DNA of 8,801 nucleotides from an uncultured Streptococcus sp. (lineage in GTDB: Bacteria > Bacillota > Bacilli > Lactobacillales > Streptococcaceae): positions 1-8,801 of the forward strand of contig CAJPSM010000053.1 in assembly GCA_905373305.1 (NCBI GenBank), written 5' to 3'. Each line of letters opens with the position of its first letter. Within the stretch, counting starts at the first letter, position 1. The notes beneath the pieces were generated by a model, which was not told the DNA's origin, did no database searches, and saw nothing but the letters and a program-made list of their open reading frames with translations. Both the position numbers and the translations under genes were made by a program. Shown in pieces: positions 5,740 to 8,801 of this stretch.

Positions 5740-6029
5740 TGGGATATACGGAACTGGGGCGCAAACGTCCGATTGAATTACAGAGTGCTTATTATGATAA
5801 GCTCCTAGTTTATCAGCATCAAGGTGAGATTTGGGGTGTATGTTATAAGCACGGAGAAATTGATTGTGTTTACAACTACACTAAGAACGATTTCTTTTGG
5901 CTTGAAATTTTAGATATGTCCTTAAAAGAAATTGTTACTAAAATTATCAAGCCTTTGAAGAGAAATAACCCTGGATTATACTCATTTCATGAGAGTACGT
6001 TCAGTAGAATTTTGGAGGTAATAAAATAA
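5739..6029 (+). CDS. Hypothetical phage protein between ERF and SSB genes
   Basis: This 96-residue protein is not recognised. It is rich in Tyr, Trp and Phe in the first two thirds (AYYDKLLVYQHQGEIWGVCY, then VYNYTKNDFFWLEILDM), suggesting a small beta or mixed domain, and ends with a basic helix (KEIVTKIIKPLKRN). Two Cys residues (in GVCY and IDCVY) are about nine residues apart, with no further pair to suggest a zinc site. Its ATG overlaps the ERF stop and its stop overlaps the SSB start, both as TAATG. It is thus translated between the annealing protein and SSB, and may act with them; this is only inference from the tight coupling. Confidence 0.65.
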   Translation: MGYTELGRKRPIELQSAYYDKLLVYQHQGEIWGVCYKHGEIDCVYNYTKNDFFWLEILDMSLKEIVTKIIKPLKRNNPGLYSFHESTFSRILEVIK

Positions 6030-6421
6030 TGATTAACAATGCTGTACTTGTAGGGCGCATGACCCGTGATGCTGAACTCCGCTATACACCGCAAAATGTA
6101 GCAGTTGCGACTTTTACTCTTGCAGTAAACCGTACATTCAAGAGTCAAAATGGCGAACGCGAGGCTGACTTTATCAACTGCGTTATGTGGCGCCAACAAG
6201 CCGAAAATCTTGCAAACTGGGCTAAAAAAGGCTCACTTATCGGGGTGACAGGCCGTATTCAGACTCGTAGTTACGATAACCAGCAAGGACAACGTGTCTA
6301 CGTGACAGAAGTCGTGGCTGAGAATTTCCAAATGTTGGAAAGTCGCAATCAACAAAGTTCGAATGATACATTTGGGAATGGCAACCCGATGGATATTCAA
6401 GACGACGATTTACCATTCTAA
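6029..6421 (+). CDS. ssb: Single-stranded DNA-binding protein
   Basis: This 130-residue protein is a bacterial-type SSB, which coats single-stranded DNA at forks and recombination intermediates. The OB fold spans about 1-105: INNAVLVGRMTRDAELRYTP, then VAVATFTLAVNR, FINCVMWRQQAENLANWAKK and GSLIGVTGRIQTRSYDN, all standard SSB blocks with the stacking Trp54 and Trp64. A short Asn/Ser/Gly linker leads to the acidic tip DDDLPF, the docking peptide for partner proteins. The linker is much shorter than in host SSB, as usual for phage copies. GGAGG at 6014-6018 serves the ATG, which overlaps the previous stop. Likely partners encoded nearby are ERF, the SF2 helicase and the primase. Confidence 0.95.
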   Translation: MINNAVLVGRMTRDAELRYTPQNVAVATFTLAVNRTFKSQNGEREADFINCVMWRQQAENLANWAKKGSLIGVTGRIQTRSYDNQQGQRVYVTEVVAENFQMLESRNQQSSNDTFGNGNPMDIQDDDLPF

Positions 6422-6432
6422 GGAGTTACTAA

Positions 6433-7260
6433 ATGGGAATGAAAGAACATGCCTTGGCTTATCAAAAAAAAGGATTTTCGGTTATTCCTATTAGTCCTTC
6501 GAATAAGCAACCGATGATCAAATTTGCTGATAAACCAGCTATGACTGCGCAAGAAATTGAGGATTTTTGGAGTCAGTATCCGGATAGCAACATTGCTGTT
6601 CGGACTGATAAATTCTTCGTTATCGATGTGGACCTGCACGGAAAGGCTAATGGCTATGAGAGTCTGGCTAATTGGGAGCATCTAAACTTGATAACTCCAA
6701 CCCTGCAGGCGAAGACAGCTAGTGGCGGCAAACATATTTTTTATTTTAAACATCCTGATGTGTCTATGACCCAGATGATTGGCTTTCTGCCTGGTGTAGA
6801 TATCAAAGCACATCCAAACAATTACGTACTGGTAGCTCCGTCTAAAACTCCCAAAGGTGTCTATACTTGGGACAAGAAAAAGTCCAAAGAGGGGGGCACG
6901 ATGGTCACGGCTAGTCGATCTCTTGTTATGGCCATTAAGAAGGAATACAACAAAAAGAACTCTGGTAGTGACCTGGATAATATCTACTATCAAATCAGCA
7001 AAGGTGCTGGTAAACGAAATAGGACAACTGAATTATTTGAAATGGTTGTCCTAGGTTTCGGCGATGAAGGCAGCAGAAATGATACACTTGCAAAATTTGT
7101 AGGGGGGCTCTTGAGCAGATCAGTAGAACCGAACTGTATACTGCAACTAGCAGAAACAGCCAATAACAATTCGGTAGAGCCTCTTAGTCACAAAGAATTA
7201 AGTAGGACTGTCGAATCGATGATCAAGAAACACATGAGGGGGGGTGGCCATAATAGGTGA
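6433..7260 (+). CDS. PriPol-type DNA primase/polymerase with PriCT domain
   Basis: This 275-residue protein is a bifunctional primase/polymerase of the archaeo-eukaryotic primase type, which makes primers for phage DNA synthesis. The N-terminal opening AYQKKGFSVIPI and KQPMIKF is typical. Catalytic motifs follow: DVD at 65-67 in FFVIDVDLHG, SGGKH at 97-101, and VDIK at 122-125 followed by NNYVLVAPS. The C-terminal part (about 210-265: DEGSRNDTLAKFVGGLLSRS, then LSHKELSRTVESM) fits a PriCT-1 domain. AAGGAG at 6420-6425 sets the start. Three runs of at least six Gs lie in this gene. The last, seven Gs at 7238-7244, sits where the next gene begins in the +1 frame. Many phages encode this domain and the VapE helicase as one chain; here they are separate. 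Confidence 0.88.
   Translation: MGMKEHALAYQKKGFSVIPISPSNKQPMIKFADKPAMTAQEIEDFWSQYPDSNIAVRTDKFFVIDVDLHGKANGYESLANWEHLNLITPTLQAKTASGGKHIFYFKHPDVSMTQMIGFLPGVDIKAHPNNYVLVAPSKTPKGVYTWDKKKSKEGGTMVTASRSLVMAIKKEYNKKNSGSDLDNIYYQISKGAGKRNRTTELFEMVVLGFGDEGSRNDTLAKFVGGLLSRSVEPNCILQLAETANNNSVEPLSHKELSRTVESMIKKHMRGGGHNR
7238..7244 (+). other. Seven-G homopolymer at the PriPol/VapE frame junction
   Basis: Seven consecutive Gs lie in the last codons of the primase gene. The helicase frame is closed by a TGA at 7235-7237 just before the run and opens within it, while the primase frame closes at 7258-7260, so both frames are open only across 7238-7257. Losing one G, or a +1 shift there, would join the two genes into one chain of about 736 residues. 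Six-G runs also occur at 6891-6896 and 7102-7107. Confidence 0.55.
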
Positions 7261-8644
7261 TGTTACGAATATTTCAATCAAGCAATTTTCGCGCAGAAAG
7301 AAAAAAATCTTAAACGAAGAAGGTGAACAGATTGAGATTGAATCTATTGTGGCTGACAGTCCTAGAAATGTTCTGCTTGCAATGAAAAGCGATAACAAGC
7401 TCAATGACTTTCTCAGGCACAATGAATTTACTGGTGAACACGAAATCGTGGAGGATGTCAAACTGGATGCTATCCAGTTGAGGAAGGGGCAGCTACCGTC
7501 TGCCTTCGAATCCTACCTAAGCGTGTATTTAGAAAATCACTTCAAAACAGTCTTTAAAGCCGGAGCGTTAAGGGACGGCATCGAAGCGTTCTTTGCAGAA
7601 AAAACCTATAATCCGGTCAAAGAATACATGGAAAATGCCTATGAGTCCTGGGACCATAAAGAACGACTTGCCCAGGTATTTCAAACTTGGTTGGGTGCAG
7701 AAGACAGTATCTATATCCAGAGAATAGCTGTCATGTTTTTTGTTGGGGCGGTCTCTAAGGTTTTTAATCCATGGGTTAAATTCGACTACACGCTAGATCT
7801 TGTCGGTGGTCAAGGTGCTGGAAAGACCACTTTCTTGCAAAAAATAGCTGTCGATTGGTATACAGATTCAGCTAAGGATTTTATGGACAAAGATAACTAT
7901 GAGATTATGCTGAAATCACTGATCGTCAACGATGATGAGATGGTTGCTTCTAGGAAGACCACTTTTGATGAGTTAAAAGCTTTCGTGACTAAAACAGAAC
8001 TTTCTTTCCGTAGATCCTACGGTCGAAGGGCCGAAAAATTCCCTAAAAACTTTGTGATCGCAAGGACCAGCAATAAAATTGAGTACCTGGGAGACAAGAC
8101 TGGCGAGCGGCGCTTTCTGCCTGTGCTGGTGGATGCAGGCCAGCAGTTTGTAAAGCCATTTGATATGACCGATCATGATGTGCTCCAGCTTTGGGGTGAA
8201 GCAGTCGCTATTTACAAAAAAGGATTTATCCTTACCTTTGATGATGAGTTCGAAAATGAACTTGCGGTCTATAAGGAGCGCTTCACTTATAAAGATGAAG
8301 CCGAATCGCAAGTATATGACTATCTTGAAATGCTGGTTCCAGAAGAATGGGAAGATTTCTCAGTCACTCAGCAACATCAATATACCTGGTGCTACTTCAA
8401 TGACGGTAGCTATCGCAATGAGTCCGGTCTGCTATATGAAGGTGTGAAGCTTCAATCGAGTGTATCTGCTAAACAGATATTGAAGAATGTCTTTGATATC
8501 GATAGCGCAAGAGGTGAAAAGATTGCTAGGAAAATCAAGTTGATTATGGACAACAATCAGGATTGGGAATACAAAATAAAGAAGGTTAAAGGTAAGACAC
8601 TACGTGCATATTTTAGAAAAAATATACAAACAGAAGTGATGTAA
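7244..8644 (+). CDS. VapE-family P-loop replicative helicase
   Basis: This 466-residue protein belongs to the virulence-associated E family, P-loop ATPases that act as replication helicase/initiators in phages and phage-inducible islands. Walker A GGQGAGKT is at 188-195 and Walker B LIVNDDEM at 226-233. The family sensor block is at 270-292 (VIARTSNKIEYLGD, then TGERRF) with Asn277 and Arg289/Arg290. Residues about 60-180 hold the usual helical domain (NPVKEYMENAYESWDHKERL). The C-terminal 330-466 region, with VTQQHQYTWCYFNDG and a basic end, may bind DNA. GTG at 7244 is the only usable start after the TGA at 7235; its GAGG at 7236-7239 is only four bases away, so coupling to primase translation is likely. 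The stop codon lies inside the first iteron. Confidence 0.87.
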   Translation: MAIIGDVTNISIKQFSRRKKKILNEEGEQIEIESIVADSPRNVLLAMKSDNKLNDFLRHNEFTGEHEIVEDVKLDAIQLRKGQLPSAFESYLSVYLENHFKTVFKAGALRDGIEAFFAEKTYNPVKEYMENAYESWDHKERLAQVFQTWLGAEDSIYIQRIAVMFFVGAVSKVFNPWVKFDYTLDLVGGQGAGKTTFLQKIAVDWYTDSAKDFMDKDNYEIMLKSLIVNDDEMVASRKTTFDELKAFVTKTELSFRRSYGRRAEKFPKNFVIARTSNKIEYLGDKTGERRFLPVLVDAGQQFVKPFDMTDHDVLQLWGEAVAIYKKGFILTFDDEFENELAVYKERFTYKDEAESQVYDYLEMLVPEEWEDFSVTQQHQYTWCYFNDGSYRNESGLLYEGVKLQSSVSAKQILKNVFDIDSARGEKIARKIKLIMDNNQDWEYKIKKVKGKTLRAYFRKNIQTEVM

Positions 8645-8709
8645 CCTTAGTGAAAATGATGTAACCTTTTAGGCAAAAAATGGTCAAAAATCGTGCTTCG
8701 GTTACATCA

Positions 8710-8730
8710 GGTTACATCATTGATGTAACC
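8710..8730. repeat. Perfect 10-1-10 inverted pair of iterons
   Basis: GGTTACATCA and TGATGTAACC are separated by one T, making a perfect palindrome at the centre of the iteron array. A third copy (8700-8709) abuts the left arm. The palindrome could form a cruciform or bind a symmetric dimer. It is not a terminator: no T run follows on either strand. Confidence 0.8.
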
Positions 8731-8791
8731 GCAAGAAAAGTCAATTATATCAATGGTTTGAGTGCTGTTTTTGATAAAATTTTAAAAAAAG
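8731..8791. other. AT-rich spacer, possible unwinding element
   Basis: This 61-base stretch between iterons five and six is AT-rich, ending in a run of T, A and TTTT/AAAAAAA tracts at 8767-8790, the sort of DNA that opens first at an origin. It also contains TTGAGT at 8758 and TTTAAA at 8781 with 17 bases between, a weak promoter-like pair that could serve a gene outside the window. No open frame with a start site is seen. Confidence 0.35.
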
Positions 8792-8801
8792 TGATGTAAC
8801 C

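Larger units (their letters stand above)
8637..8801. other. Candidate replication origin: iteron array with AT-rich DNA
   Basis: Six exact copies of TGATGTAACC occur in 165 bases. Four are on the plus strand (8637-8646, 8657-8666, 8721-8730, 8792-8801) and two on the minus strand (8700-8709, 8710-8719). Start spacings of 20, 10 and 11 bases keep neighbouring sites on nearly the same helix face. AT-rich DNA lies between the groups and at 8731-8791. There is no gene here apart from the last bases of the helicase gene. Iterons beside AT-rich DNA directly 3' of primase and helicase genes fit a phage or satellite replication origin. An operator array for a regulator is the main alternative. The array reaches the window edge and may continue. 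Confidence 0.65.

Noticed and set aside
6682..6993. Minus-strand open frame of 103 codons opposite the primase gene
   Set aside because: It lies wholly inside a clearly coding plus-strand gene, lacks a ribosome binding site, and its translation shows no recognisable domain.
7258..7267. Seventh iteron-like site TGATGTTACG at the start of the helicase gene
   Set aside because: It differs from the repeat at two of ten positions, including the conserved final C, and lies in codons; chance is sufficient.
7973..8311. Minus-strand open frame of 112 codons opposite the helicase gene
   Set aside because: It covers the conserved sensor block of the VapE-type protein in antisense and has no domain or start signal of its own.
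8710..8730. Terminator after the helicase gene
   Set aside because: The palindrome is perfect but has no T run after it on either strand and an AT-dominated stem, so it fits a protein-binding or cruciform site better.
8637..8801. CRISPR-like spaced repeats
   Set aside because: The repeat unit is only 10 bp, occurs in both orientations, and the spacers range from 0 to 61 bases; this is an iteron or operator pattern.

Overview
The window looks like the early region of a temperate siphovirus or prophage of a low-GC Gram-positive host, most likely Streptococcus. The evidence is moderately AT-rich DNA, strong AAGGAG/GAGG ribosome binding sites, one dense co-directional gene block with ATGA, TAATG and TGATG stop/start overlaps, and a protein set typical of streptococcal phages (Siphovirus Gp157 family, ERF annealing protein, phage SSB, PriPol primase, VapE-type helicase). 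The host is inferred from the sequence; nothing was searched.

Layout. 1-208: a small Cro/HTH-like regulator. 209-281: a short intergenic stretch with a hairpin that pairs properly only when read leftward, next to a leftward extended -10 box. 282-1516: five small genes of unknown function, two of them with HTH-like segments and one with a membrane segment. 1488-2252: an HNH-endonuclease-like gene with a duplicated N-terminal HTH-like segment. 2245-3083: a Gp157 family gene and an unknown gene. 3083-4691: a RuvC/RNase H-fold resolvase and a compact SF2 helicase. 4703-6421: an unknown gene, the ERF single-strand annealing protein, another unknown gene, and SSB. 6433-8644: a PriPol-type primase followed in a different frame by a VapE-type P-loop helicase, joined at a run of seven Gs. 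8637-8801: noncoding DNA with six exact copies of TGATGTAACC in both orientations plus AT-rich DNA, cut by the window edge.

How it fits together. The block is a replication and recombination module. SSB coats single strands, ERF anneals them, the SF2 helicase remodels branches, the RuvC-like enzyme cuts junctions, and PriPol plus the VapE-type helicase prime and unwind. The iteron array directly 3' of the helicase gene is the best candidate for the replication origin, in an arrangement like the primase/rep/iteron origins of phage-inducible islands. No exonuclease partner for ERF and no DnaA- or DnaC-like loader is present in the window.

The main items for a second look are the iteron array, the poly-G frame junction between PriPol and VapE (with two more G6 runs in the same gene), the leftward promoter/terminator pair at 212-267, and the HNH protein whose catalytic Asp-His pair appears replaced.
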